Assembly (NCBI GenBank): GCA_030446525.1
Contig: JAUJNC010000052.1
Span: 1 to 24,922, forward strand
DNA from: Armatimonadaceae bacterium
Lineage (GTDB): Bacteria; Armatimonadota; Armatimonadia; Armatimonadales; Armatimonadaceae
DNA: 24,922 bases
Reading direction: 5' to 3'
Part shown: piece after piece, positions 1-8,494 of the stretch
How positions within the stretch are numbered: the stretch's first letter is position 1
Layout: every line of letters begins with the position of its first letter
Translations under genes and position numbers: made by a program
Notes under the pieces: model-generated
Told to the model about the DNA's origin: nothing
Database searches by the model: none
Seen by the model: only the letters and a program-made list of their open reading frames with translations

Positions 1-1071
1 GACGCCGACGTCGTGGTTCAGGCGCCGGGCGTGCACGACGCCCTGGCGGGCGGCCCCCTTGACGCCCTCCCGGAGGGCGCGCTCCGCCTCCTGCTGCATC
101 TTCCAGTTCAGGGTGGTATAGACTTTCAGGCCGCCCTTAGACACCTTCTCGTAACCGTACCGGTCGACGAGCTGGCGCACGACGTAATTAACGAAGTAGG
201 GCGCCTTGAACTCGAACTCGTTCCTCGGCTTTTCCCCGATAAGCCGCACGCCGTTTTTCTGCGCCGCTTCGGCCTCTTGCGCCGTGATATAGCCCAGCTG
301 CGCCATCTTGGCCAGGACGACGTTGCGGCGCGCGATCGCGGCCTCCTTGTTCTCGTAGGGCGAGTACGCGGGCCGCTGCGGCAGGCCGGCCAGGAGCGCC
401 GCCTGCGCGAGCGACAGGTCCTTCACCGGCTTGCCGAAGTACACCTTGGACGCCGCCTGGACGCCGTAGGCGCCGGAGCCGTAGTAGATCTGGTTCAGAT
501 ACCTTTCGAGGATCTCCTCTTTCGAGTAGTTCTTCTCGATCTGTATCGCCAGCATGATCTCCTGCGCCTTGCGGCGGACGTCCTTCTTTTTCGTCAGGTA
601 GACGTCGCGCGCCAGCTGCTGCGTCAGCGTCGAGCCGCCCTGCCCTTCCAGCAGGCGTCCGCCGACAAAGTTGACGTACAGGGCGCGGGCGATGCCGCGC
701 AGGTCTACGCCGGGGTGGTGGAAGAAACGTTCGTCCTCGATGGCGACGGTCGCATCCTTGAGCACCTGGGGGATCCGCTTGATCGGGACGGACTCACGGT
801 TCTCGATGAAGATGCGCCCCAGGACGATGTTCTTGCCGTCGGGGCCTTTATCGGTGGCGTAGATCTCGGTGGCGCCGCCCTGGTAGGTCGTGAGCCGGTC
901 CAGGGACGGCAGGTCCTGGGTGACGCGGTGGAAGACGCCGGCAAGGAACACCAGGCCCGCCGCGACCGACAGCAGCACGAGCAGGGTGACGTACCCGAGT
1001 AGCCTGCGGACCCGCCACCCCCAGGACCGCGCCGGTCTGCGCCGCGACATCGTTCGTTTGCCCTTGGCCAT
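1..1071 (-). CDS. Penicillin-binding protein 1A-type, N-terminal transglycosylase part (runs off window)
   Basis: Bifunctional class A PBP that polymerises lipid II into glycan strands; the transpeptidase half would lie beyond base 1. The 357 visible codons show a basic cytoplasmic head, one membrane anchor (about residues 24-46) and the GT51 glycosyltransferase domain. Family motifs seen: EDERFFHHPG (catalytic Glu at residue 112), GGSTLTQQLARD, RKAQEIMLAIQIEKNYSKEE (second Glu at 171) and LAGLPQRPAYSPY. After about residue 280 comes the start of the linker towards the transpeptidase (GGLKVYTTL). The ATG at 1071 lies 3 bases after the stop of the upstream gene, so the two are probably co-transcribed. 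No good Shine-Dalgarno is visible, and a second in-frame ATG at 1050 is possible. The frame is clean throughout. Confidence 0.95.
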   Translation of the reverse strand, partial: MAKGKRTMSRRRPARSWGWRVRRLLGYVTLLVLLSVAAGLVFLAGVFHRVTQDLPSLDRLTTYQGGATEIYATDKGPDGKNIVLGRIFIENRESVPIKRIPQVLKDATVAIEDERFFHHPGVDLRGIARALYVNFVGGRLLEGQGGSTLTQQLARDVYLTKKKDVRRKAQEIMLAIQIEKNYSKEEILERYLNQIYYGSGAYGVQAASKVYFGKPVKDLSLAQAALLAGLPQRPAYSPYENKEAAIARRNVVLAKMAQLGYITAQEAEAAQKNGVRLIGEKPRNEFEFKAPYFVNYVVRQLVDRYGYEKVSKGGLKVYTTLNWKMQQEAERALREGVKGAARQGVVHARRLNHDVGV

Positions 1072-1074
1072 GGT

Positions 1075-3084
1075 TCACCGCTTTAGATACTTGCGCTTGG
1101 CGCGATCGGTTCCCAGGTCGCGCTTCTTGGCGTCGAAGCGCCACAGGTTCTGTCCCGGCTTCTGCGCGAAGCAGTAGTAGTTGGACAGGATCGAGGCCAG
1201 CTTGCGCCGCGTGACCCGCCGGACCACGTTCACCTCGGTCATGGCGGCGGCGAAGTCCAGGCCCTTGCCGTGGTGGGCCAGCACTTCGCACAGGATGTCG
1301 AACGTGGCCATGTCGCCGCTCTCCTCCACCTGCTCGCGCAGCGCCAGGAGTTCGCCCAAGCGCCCGGGGGACAGATACACCTGCGGGTGGGTTTCCTCGC
1401 CCGACAGGAAGCGGAACTCGTAGGGGCGCGTCGTCTTTTCCAGGGTGAACACGCCGCCCGAATCGGGGGGCACCATCTCGTAGAGCCCGAACAGGTTGAA
1501 GGCCATGCGCAGCTCGTTGTTCACGATGACGTCGTGCGTTTGCCCGCTCGGGTCCTTGACGGACACTTCGACGACCGGCGCGTCGGCCGGGAAGAAGCCG
1601 TCGGGCACCTGGCAGAGCGGGAACGTGCCGATCTCCTTGTGATGCGCCTTGAGCACCAGAGGCAGCGACTCGGTGTCGGCGGGCACCGTCCCGGTGTAGC
1701 GGCCCTCGTCATCGCCCACGTCCTGGACCAGCGGGTTCAGGATGTCCGTCCGGAGCGTGCCGGCGAAGCCCTCGTCCTCGATCTCCTCGTCCAGGATCTC
1801 GCCCTCGAGCGACACGAACTGGAGGTCCGGGTAGGACAGCGACTCGGGGACGGTGAAGACGAACAGCGGCAGCGAGTTCGGCTCGCGGAAGCGGCCCGCC
1901 CCGACATACAGGAACCGCCCGCCGCCCCTCAGCACCTCGTCCAGCGTCGCCAGGTCTTCGCGGAACGACGGATCGCCGGGGACGACCTCGAACTGGAGCG
2001 CCAGGAGATCGGCCACATCCACCGCGGCCTGCCGGTCCCGGACGATCTGCTCCATCGCCACCAGATCCTCCTCGCTCACCACGAGCGGCTTCCGCACGTC
2101 CGCCGGCGGGGCGGCTTCCGTCGGCGGAGCGGCGGCGACCTCCTCCGCCTCCGCGGCGGGCGCTTCGGCGGGGGCCGGGCGCGCGGGAGCCCGCTTGGCG
2201 GGCGCCGGCGACACCCCGTCGGCGGCCGGCCGTCTCCTTTGCGGCGCGGGAGCCGACTCCTCGGTCGTGTCCTCCCCGGCCAGCTCCTCGGCGCGCCGGG
2301 CCAGGAGCGCCTCCAGCTCGTCGGCCCGCGCCCGGGTGATCCAGCGCCCCCCGGACAGCCACACCAGGCCGGGGTCCTCGAGGCAGTCCAGCAGGTGCTT
2401 CAAGGGGTTGTATTTCCCGCGCAGGCTGCCCCACGCCAGCACGCCCAGCACCCGGTGCGGGACCGGGCGCCCCCCGGCCGTTCCTACCACCGCCCGGGTC
2501 GCCTCCGCGTACCCCGCCGGCGACCAGGCGAGGCCGGCGGCCGCGCGGAAGGGTTCCACCTGCGCCGGGGTCAGGTCGTTGTCGAAGAGGACGTCCTCTT
2601 CCTCCTCGGCGTCCACCAGGGGCAGCCAGGCGCGCGGGGCGATCTCGTTGGCCCGCGTGCGCAGGTAGCGGCTCGGGTCGCCCATGATCTTGGGCAGCAG
2701 GCTCAGATAGACCTCGGCGGGCCGGTTATAGATGGCCGAAAGCTCGGTCGCAAGCTGCGCCGTCGAGAGCGGCCTCCCGGCCGCGTTCAGGACCTCCTGA
2801 AGGTTGCGCTCCGTGGGCCGCGATCGGTCCAGGTACCGGGCGCTCAGGTTCCAGATCCGGTCGACGGAAACAAACCGCGGCGAATCGGCGAGCACGCGCC
2901 GTACGAGAGGGAACGTCACGTGCGGGTTGTTGATCTCCAGGGTGATCTCAGACGCCTTGGCCGCCTCGCCGCGCTCCAGCAGCGCGGCATAGATGAGGTC
3001 CGCGAGATATTCATCGGCGAGGAGCGCCGCCAGGTCCATCCGATCCGGACTGGCGGTCCGCTCCGCTTCCTTCGTCGTTGCCAA
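1075..3084 (-). CDS. Unrecognised 669-residue protein with winged-helix-like N-terminus
   Basis: I do not recognise this family with certainty. Residues 1-270 are helical and contain at least two segments resembling winged-helix modules (around 28-85 and 92-145; the second recalls HARE-HTH domains). An acidic patch AEEEEDVLF follows. Residues about 275-345 are a low-complexity Pro/Ala/Glu linker. Residues 345-669 are a second globular part, rich in beta strand in its middle and ending in a basic tail (AKRKYLKR). There is no signal peptide or membrane segment, so it should be cytoplasmic. The start is TTG at 3084, chosen because GGAGG lies 7 bases upstream; a later ATG at codon 16 has no such support. 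The gene ends 3 bases before the PBP1A start, so a link to envelope growth or its regulation is possible but unproven. Confidence 0.8.
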   Translation of the reverse strand: MATTKEAERTASPDRMDLAALLADEYLADLIYAALLERGEAAKASEITLEINNPHVTFPLVRRVLADSPRFVSVDRIWNLSARYLDRSRPTERNLQEVLNAAGRPLSTAQLATELSAIYNRPAEVYLSLLPKIMGDPSRYLRTRANEIAPRAWLPLVDAEEEEDVLFDNDLTPAQVEPFRAAAGLAWSPAGYAEATRAVVGTAGGRPVPHRVLGVLAWGSLRGKYNPLKHLLDCLEDPGLVWLSGGRWITRARADELEALLARRAEELAGEDTTEESAPAPQRRRPAADGVSPAPAKRAPARPAPAEAPAAEAEEVAAAPPTEAAPPADVRKPLVVSEEDLVAMEQIVRDRQAAVDVADLLALQFEVVPGDPSFREDLATLDEVLRGGGRFLYVGAGRFREPNSLPLFVFTVPESLSYPDLQFVSLEGEILDEEIEDEGFAGTLRTDILNPLVQDVGDDEGRYTGTVPADTESLPLVLKAHHKEIGTFPLCQVPDGFFPADAPVVEVSVKDPSGQTHDVIVNNELRMAFNLFGLYEMVPPDSGGVFTLEKTTRPYEFRFLSGEETHPQVYLSPGRLGELLALREQVEESGDMATFDILCEVLAHHGKGLDFAAAMTEVNVVRRVTRRKLASILSNYYCFAQKPGQNLWRFDAKKRDLGTDRAKRKYLKR

Positions 3085-3091
3085 ACAGATG

Positions 3092-3096
3092 CCTCC
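3092..3096 (-). promoter_or_regulatory. Ribosome binding site deciding a TTG start
   Basis: GGAGG on the minus strand, 7 bases before the TTG at 3084. It is the reason for choosing TTG rather than the internal ATG for the 669-residue protein. Confidence 0.6.
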
Positions 3097-3158
3097 AGGG
3101 TTGATTCAAGCGGGAAGCCGGTTCCCGGGGAAACAGGCAGGCGATACGCGGGCTGCGT

Positions 3159-4534
3159 TCACACAGGGACGGCTATAAGGTCGTACGGCCGCGCCTCGAC
3201 GATGCGCGCGCGCACGAAGTCGCCGGGCGCCGCGGCCGCGCCGCGCAGCACGACGCTGCCGTCGATCTCCGGCGCATCCCGGTACGATCGGCCGGCCGGA
3301 TCCTGGCCGTGGCGCTCTTCGATCAGGACGTCGAGCTCGCGCCCGACCAGCGCCTGGCCCCGCGCCAGCGACATGGCGGCGCTGCGCGGCCATCAGGGCG
3401 CGCCGCCCGCGCCGCTACGCGCTTGGGGACCCGCGGCCCCATGGCGAAGCCAGGCGTGCCCTCCTCCGGCGAATACTCGAAGACGCCCAGCCGGTCGAAG
3501 CGCACCTCGCGGACGAACGCGAGCAGGTTGGCGAAGGCGGCCTCGTCCTCGCCGGGGAAGCCGACCAGAAACGTGGTGCGCAGGGCGATGTCGGGCATGG
3601 CCGCGCGCAGACGCTCGAACAGGCGCCGCCGGTACGAGGACGGGAGCCGCCCCGCTTCATGCGCTTGAGCACGGCAGCGTCGCCGTGCTGGAGCGGCACG
3701 TCCACGTAGTGCGCCACGTTGGGCGTGTCGGCCATGGTGCGGACGAGCCGGTCGGTGATCATGGTCGGGTAGCAGTACAGCAGCTGCGCGCAGCACAGAT
3801 CCGGGATGCGCCCCAGCCCTTCCAGCAGGCGCGGCAGGGCGAGGCTCGTCGTACAGGTCCATGCCGTAGGCCGTGGTGTCCTGCGCGATCAGGTTCAGCT
3901 CGCGCGCCCCGCCGTCCACCAGCCGCCGCGCCTCGTCCAGGACGCGCTCCAGCGGCTTGGAGCGGTGCCTGCCGCGGAAGCCGGGGATCGAGCAGAAGGT
4001 GCAGGCGTGGTCGCACCCTTCGGAGACCTTGAGGTACGCGGTCCAGCGCGCCGTCGCGCGCACACGCGCCGGCGGCACGAGCGGGTACTTGTCCCCGATC
4101 GGCGCGACCCGGTTGCGTTCGTCGACGGTGGGCAGCGCGAGGCGGCCGCGCCGCCGGTCCCCCCCCGCGTGTGGCGTCCCGAAAACCACGTCCGCGACCT
4201 GCCCGCTGCTCTGGATGCCGAGAAAGGCATCGACTTCGGGGATCTCGGCGGCCAGTTCCGCGCCGTAGCGCTGCGCCAGACACCCGGTCACCACCACCTT
4301 GCGGACCTGCCCCTGCCCCTTGCGGCGGACCGCATCCAGGATAGCGTCGATGCTTTCCTGCTTCGCGCTCTCGATGAAGCCGCAGGTGTTCACCACCAGG
4401 ACGTCGGCGGCGCCGACATCGCCCACCATCTCGGCCTGCCCGGTTTCCACCAACGCCCCGAGCATCTCCTCGGAGTCCACGAGGTTCTTGGGGCATCCCA
4501 GACTTACCAGCCCGATTTTCGTTGTCGTCGCCAT
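3159..4534 (-). CDS. rimO: Ribosomal protein uS12 methylthiotransferase RimO, reading frame broken by about four indels
   Basis: Radical-SAM methylthiotransferase that modifies the conserved Asp of ribosomal protein uS12. The N-terminal UPF0004 domain carries the three cluster cysteines (SLGCPKNLVDSE, VNTCGFIE, VTGCLAQRY). The radical-SAM motif C-x3-C-x2-C is in GCDHACTFCSIPGFRG. The C-terminal TRAM domain is recognisable (LVGRELDVLIEERHG to the end). The protein cannot be read in one frame. It leaves frame after DLYDEPR (near 3843), continues as PTMITDRLVRTMADTPNVAH, returns near 3640 (FERLRAAMPDIALRTTFLVG), and shifts again near 3400 and 3374 before the TRAM domain. All segments match RimO in the right order, so a complete gene is or was here. 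ATG at 4534 is preferred over an in-frame GTG at 4546 because family members start close to the KIGLVSLGCPKN motif. Confidence 0.9.
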
Positions 4535-4572
4535 GCCGGTTCGCACACGCCTTCTTCCGTCGCATAAAGAAA

Positions 4573-4588
4573 GCCGCCCTGCGGCGGC
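4573..4588 (-). terminator. Hairpin plus T-rich tract, after yajQ and inside the rimO leader
   Basis: GCCGCC and GGCGGC pair around a four-base loop. On the minus strand the hairpin is followed by TTTCTTT, the form of an intrinsic terminator. It lies 68 bases past the yajQ stop and would end yajQ transcripts. It also lies downstream of a good minus-strand promoter (4607-4635) and upstream of the rimO start, so transcripts starting there must pass it. Confidence 0.6.
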
Positions 4589-4606
4589 CTTAGTGCGCTA
4601 CTACAT

Positions 4607-4635
4607 AATATACGGCCGATTTCGCCCGTTGTCAA
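4607..4635 (-). promoter_or_regulatory. Sigma-70-type promoter for rimO
   Basis: On the minus strand TTGACA (4635-4630), a 17-base spacer and TATATT (4612-4607): a perfect -35 and a five-of-six -10. It sits in an unusually AT-rich patch between yajQ and rimO. Transcription would begin near 4600, about 65 bases before the rimO ATG. Confidence 0.7.
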
Positions 4636-4655
4636 CGTCAAACAGTCTATGGTTA

Positions 4656-5153
4656 CTATCTATAATTAACAAATTGCAGCGGCGCATCCAAGTCGGCGCT
4701 CTTCAGCGCCTGCAGGACCGACTGGAGATCGTCCTTCGACTTGGCCGCGACGCGGACCTGGTCACCCTGGATCTGCGCCTGCACCTTCAGCCCTTTGTCC
4801 TTGATCAGCTTCACCACCTTCTTGGCGGTGTCGGCGTCCAGCCCCTGCCGGATCGTGGCCTGCTGGCGCACCGTCCCCTTGGCCGCCTCCTCCAGCTTGC
4901 CCATCTCGAGCGCTTTGATGTCGATGCCGCGCTTGATGAGCTTGCTTTGCAGCACGTCGACGAGCGCCTTCATCCGCGTCTCGTTGTCGGACGTGAGCGC
5001 GATCGTGCCCGCCTTCTCGTCCAGGTCGATCTGGCTCACCGACCCCTTGAAGTCGAAGCGCGTCTCGATCTCGCGCGCGGCCTGATCGACGGCGTTCTTC
5101 ACCTCCTGCATGTCCACCTTCGACACCACGTCGAACGAACTCTCTGACGCCAT
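4656..5153 (-). CDS. yajQ: YajQ family nucleotide-binding protein
   Basis: Small cytoplasmic protein of 165 residues, the usual family length. It begins ASESSFDVVSKVDMQEVKNA, has FDFKGS near residue 30 and ends APLQFVNYR, all typical of YajQ. Family members bind nucleotides and RNA; a Xanthomonas homologue has been reported to bind cyclic di-GMP. Whether this one does cannot be read from sequence. The ATG at 5153 is chosen because AGGAGG lies 8 bases upstream; the longer frame to 5309 overlaps the preceding gene and is not YajQ-like. It starts 31 bases after the Uma2 gene stop, so it probably belongs to the ftsK transcript. Confidence 0.95.
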   Translation of the reverse strand: MASESSFDVVSKVDMQEVKNAVDQAAREIETRFDFKGSVSQIDLDEKAGTIALTSDNETRMKALVDVLQSKLIKRGIDIKALEMGKLEEAAKGTVRQQATIRQGLDADTAKKVVKLIKDKGLKVQAQIQGDQVRVAAKSKDDLQSVLQALKSADLDAPLQFVNYR

Positions 5154-5184
5154 AGTTTTTCCTCCTGTAGCCTGGCCAAGCCGG

Positions 5185-5961
5185 CTAACGGCTCTTGTCC
5201 GGGTCGATGCCCGCCGCGCGCAGCAAAGCGGCGAGGCGTTCGCGCTCTTGCCGCTCCCGATCCCTTTCTTGCGCCAGCGCGTCCCGGTCTTGCTCGGCCC
5301 GCTCTGCACGGCCCCGGGCCTCGTCCCTTTCTTGCTCGGCCTGCTGGCGCTGGGCTTCTAACTCGACGAAAGTCAGAAACCGCTGGCCGTCCGGGCGATA
5401 AACCACCAGCGGTTCCCCCTCGGGCAGTTCAAAACGGACGCCAAGGCGCGGACTCACAAAACCGTGGATCGGGTCGATCAGGCGCAGGTGACCATCCTGG
5501 GCACGGAGCCACCCGGTCAGGTCGAACCGCTCGGGATCGTAGATGTAGTACTCCTCAACGCCGAAACGCTCATAAAAGTCGAATTTGCGCAGCATTTCGG
5601 CCAGCCGGTTGCCGGGCGAGAGTATCTCGAACACGACCTGCGGCGGGATGTTGTCCTCGCGCCATTGCAGGTAAGAGCCGCGGTGCCCCTTCGGCCTGTC
5701 GAAGGCGACGAGCACATCGGGCGCGATGCGGGCGCGGTTGTCGCCCTCGACGGGATACCAGAGCAGGTCGCCCGCAACAAACACGTTCGGGTCGTCGGCA
5801 AAGAGGGCGTCCAGGCCGCCCTGGAGGGTCACAATCCACTCGAACTGGAGCGTGTTATCGGCTATGGGTTTACCATCACTTTCCGGGTAGAAACGAGCAT
5901 CCCGGGCGCGCTGCTGGGGGCTGGGGCAGGGCGGGGGCACTCGCAGTGTTTGCACGGCCAT
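5185..5961 (-). CDS. Uma2 family (DUF820) PD-(D/E)XK nuclease-like protein
   Basis: 258 residues. The middle is a DUF820/Uma2 domain of the restriction-endonuclease fold. The likely active-site set is Asp82 (ARIAPDVLVAFD), Glu112 (VVFEILSPGNR) and Lys126 (MLRKFDFYERFGVEEYYIY). After about residue 200 comes a highly charged coiled coil made of E, R, Q and A, ending LLRAAGIDPDKSR, a tail common in this family. The biological role of Uma2 proteins is not established. ATG at 5961 is chosen because GAGGAG lies 8 bases upstream; the in-frame GTG at 5970 would abut that sequence directly. The gene starts 5 bases after the ftsK stop, and its ribosome binding site overlaps the last ftsK codons. Confidence 0.9.
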   Translation of the reverse strand: MAVQTLRVPPPCPSPQQRARDARFYPESDGKPIADNTLQFEWIVTLQGGLDALFADDPNVFVAGDLLWYPVEGDNRARIAPDVLVAFDRPKGHRGSYLQWREDNIPPQVVFEILSPGNRLAEMLRKFDFYERFGVEEYYIYDPERFDLTGWLRAQDGHLRLIDPIHGFVSPRLGVRFELPEGEPLVVYRPDGQRFLTFVELEAQRQQAEQERDEARGRAERAEQDRDALAQERDRERQERERLAALLRAAGIDPDKSR

Positions 5962-5966
5962 CGTCG

Positions 5967-8305
5967 TCACTCCTCATTTCCGTTGTCGCGCGCCGCGAAC
6001 AGGGCGTCCACCTCGTCGCGGGTCAGCAGGATCTCGCGGGGCTTGGCGCCGTCGAGCGGGCCGACGATGCCGCGCTGCTCCATGATGTCGACCAGGCGCG
6101 CGGCGCGGGTGTAGCCGACCTTGAAGCGGCGCTGCAGCATCGAGGTCGACGCCTGCCCGCCCATCACCACCAGGCGCACCGCCGACTCGAACAGCTCGTC
6201 GTCGGCCTCTCCTTCGCCCTCGTCCGGCTCGCCCGCGGCCGACAGGGCGGAGGGCAGGATCTCGTAATTGGGCTGGGCCTGCGCCTTGAGGTAGGCGACG
6301 AGGTCCTCGGTCTCCTTTTCGGACACGAAGCAGCCCTGGATGCGCTGCGGCTTGGCGGCGTCGATGGGCATGAACAGCATGTCGCCGCGCCCGATCAGGC
6401 GGTCCGCGCCGGCCATGTCCAGGATCGTGCGCGAGTCGATGGCGCTGTTGACCGCGAAGGCGACGCGCGAGGAGATGTTGGCCTTGATCGTGCCGGTGAT
6501 CACGTCCACGCTGGGCCGCTGCGTCGCGATCACCAGGTGGATGCCGGTGGCGCGGGCGAGCTGCGCCAGCCGGCAGATGCTGGTCTCGATCTCCGGGCCT
6601 GCCTGCATCATCAGGTCCGCCAGCTCGTCCACGATCAGCACCCAGTAGGGCAGGCGCTCCTCCTCCCCCACCCGGCTGTTGTAGCCCTCGAGGTTGCGCG
6701 TCCCGGCCTTGGCGAAGCGGTCGTAGCGGTTTTCCATCTCCCGGAGCGCCTGCTTGAAGATGCTGGGGGCCTGCTTGACGTTGGTGATGACCGGCGCCGC
6801 CAGGTGCGGGATGCCGTCGTACAGGGACAACTCCACCCGCTTGGGGTCCAGCATCAGGAACTTGACCTCGCGCGGCGACGCCCGGTACAGGAGCGAGCAG
6901 ATCAGCGCGTTTAAACAGACGCTCTTGCCCGACCCGGTCGAGCCGCCGATCAGCAGGTGCGGCATCTTGGCCAGGTCCGCGTAGCGGCAGACGCCCGACA
7001 CGTCCCTGCCGAGCGCGAAGGTGAGCTTGGAGGGCGCGTTCTGGAACTCGGGCCGCTCGATCACGTCGCGCAGCATCACGGCGGCCGGGTGCTCGTTGGG
7101 GACCTCGATGCCGATGGCCGACTTGCCCGGGATCGGCGCCTCCACGCGCACGTCGATGGCGGCCAGCGCCATCGCCAAGTTGTCGGCCAGGGACACGATC
7201 TTGGAAACCTTGATGCCCCGCTCGAGCGCCACCTCGTAGCGGGTGACCGTCGGCCCGTGCGCCACCTCGGCCACGTCCGCGCCGATGCCGAAGTCGTCCA
7301 GCGTCTGCAGGAGCACCTGCCGCTTGGCGTCGGACTCGCCGGCCGGGAGCTTGGGCTGCGCGTCCCCGGCGCGCAGCAGGGAGAGCGGGGGGAGGGGGAA
7401 GTCGCCGACGCTGGCCAGCAGCGGCGCGTCGGGGTTGATGGCGCCCTTCCTGGACGTCTCCTTCCTGGCCGGCGGCGCCGCGTCGTCGGCGGCCAGCCGG
7501 TCCACCTTGCGCGCCGGGAGCGTCGCCCCCTCGTCCGGCACGGCCGGGCCGGGGCCGGGTTCGCCCCCGTGCTCCGCACGGAGCGGCGGAACAGGGTCGG
7601 CGTGGAGCGCACCTGCTCGTCGAGCGGCGCGCGGCTGCGGTGGGCGCGCGGCCCGTCGGGCCGCGCGCCGCTCCTTGAGCGCCTGCGCGGCGTGGCGCGC
7701 GCCGCCCGCGACGGCCTGCGCGCCCGCGCGCGCGCTCCGGGAAAACAGGCGCTCGACGGGCCCCAGGAGCGAGGGCAAGGGGACGTCGATCAGCCACAGC
7801 AGGGCGCCGGCCGCGAGGGCCGCCAGAACGACGTGCGCGCCGATGTCCCCCACGGCGGCCCGCAACCCGTAGGAAAGGACGGCGCCGATATAGCCGCCAT
7901 GGAGGAGCAGGTTGTCGCGGGCGAACCGGCCGGCCGACGGGACGCATGCCGCAGGTGCCACGAGGCGACAAAATCAGGAAAAGCAGCAGCGCGCCGCCGA
8001 CGTTATCCAGCGAGCGGCTCTTCCCGGCGGCGAGCATCGCCCCGCACAGGAGCAGCACGCACGCGAAGCCCCATACGCCGGCGCCCATCAGGAGGCGCAG
8101 CCCCGCGCCACCGCCATGCCGAAAGGTTCTCGCCGGGGCCGGGGCCGGCGGGCCGGCAGGGTCGCCAGCAGCGAGGGCGAGGGCCATCAGCCGGATCCCC
8201 GCGATATCGTAAAAGAACCCGCGTGTTGGCCCGCTGTCGCCGCAGCGACGCGGACGAACCTCGGGGCGGGCGCGGCTTGCGCGGGGCGGGCCGGTCTTTG
8301 ACCAT
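5967..8305 (-). CDS. ftsK: DNA translocase FtsK/SpoIIIE, N-terminal membrane part frameshifted
   Basis: Septum-located DNA pump that clears and aligns chromosomes at division. The C-terminal 550 residues are intact: the alpha/beta motor has Walker [12 protein letters not shown], Walker [15 protein letters not shown] and [18 protein letters not shown], and the C-terminal gamma winged helix (from [20 protein letters not shown]) normally reads KOPS-type polar sequences. The N-terminus must be pieced together. [20 protein letters not shown] is in one frame; [19 protein letters not shown] and the membrane helices up to ALLLFLI are in a second (shift near 8225); [20 protein letters not shown] continues in a third (shift near 7970). 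The linker around 7560-7660 may hold further shifts. The start is ATG 8305, with AAGGAGG 12 bases upstream and a promoter at 8331-8360. Confidence 0.92.
5970..5975 (-). promoter_or_regulatory. Ribosome binding site inside the 3' end of ftsK
   Basis: GAGGAG on the minus strand doubles as the last two Glu codons of ftsK and as the Shine-Dalgarno of the Uma2-family gene. It fixes that start at 5961 and implies translational coupling. Confidence 0.6.
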
Positions 8306-8330
8306 GACTTCGCGTTGCCTCCTTGCGCGT

Positions 8331-8360
8331 AGTATAGCGTGGAAACACTCGTTTGGTCAG
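8331..8360 (-). promoter_or_regulatory. Promoter for ftsK
   Basis: Minus strand CTGACC (8360-8355), 18-base spacer, TATACT (8336-8331), 25 bases upstream of the ftsK start and just ahead of its AAGGAGG. Confidence 0.55.
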
Positions 8361-8398
8361 AGTAAACGGGTCTTCCCGGCCCGGTGGGCCGGCGATTG

Positions 8399-8427
8399 CT
8401 GACACCGGCTAGCAGTGCGGGTACAAT
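8399..8427 (+). promoter_or_regulatory. Promoter for the isomerase-like gene
   Basis: Plus strand CTGACA (8399-8404), 17-base spacer, TACAAT (8422-8427): five of six matches in both boxes. It is divergent from the ftsK promoter, with the two -35 boxes about 40 bases apart. Confidence 0.6.
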
Positions 8428-8494
8428 GAATCCGATCTCAAGGCAAGGATGCGCCGGGCGCCGGGGCCGCCGCGGCATCAAGGGGGGTTTTCTG

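Noticed and set aside
1270..4032. A 920-codon open frame on the plus strand
   Set aside because: It runs antisense to the 669-residue gene and rimO, has His/Arg/Gly/Pro-rich composition without domains, and is the expected by-product of high GC content.
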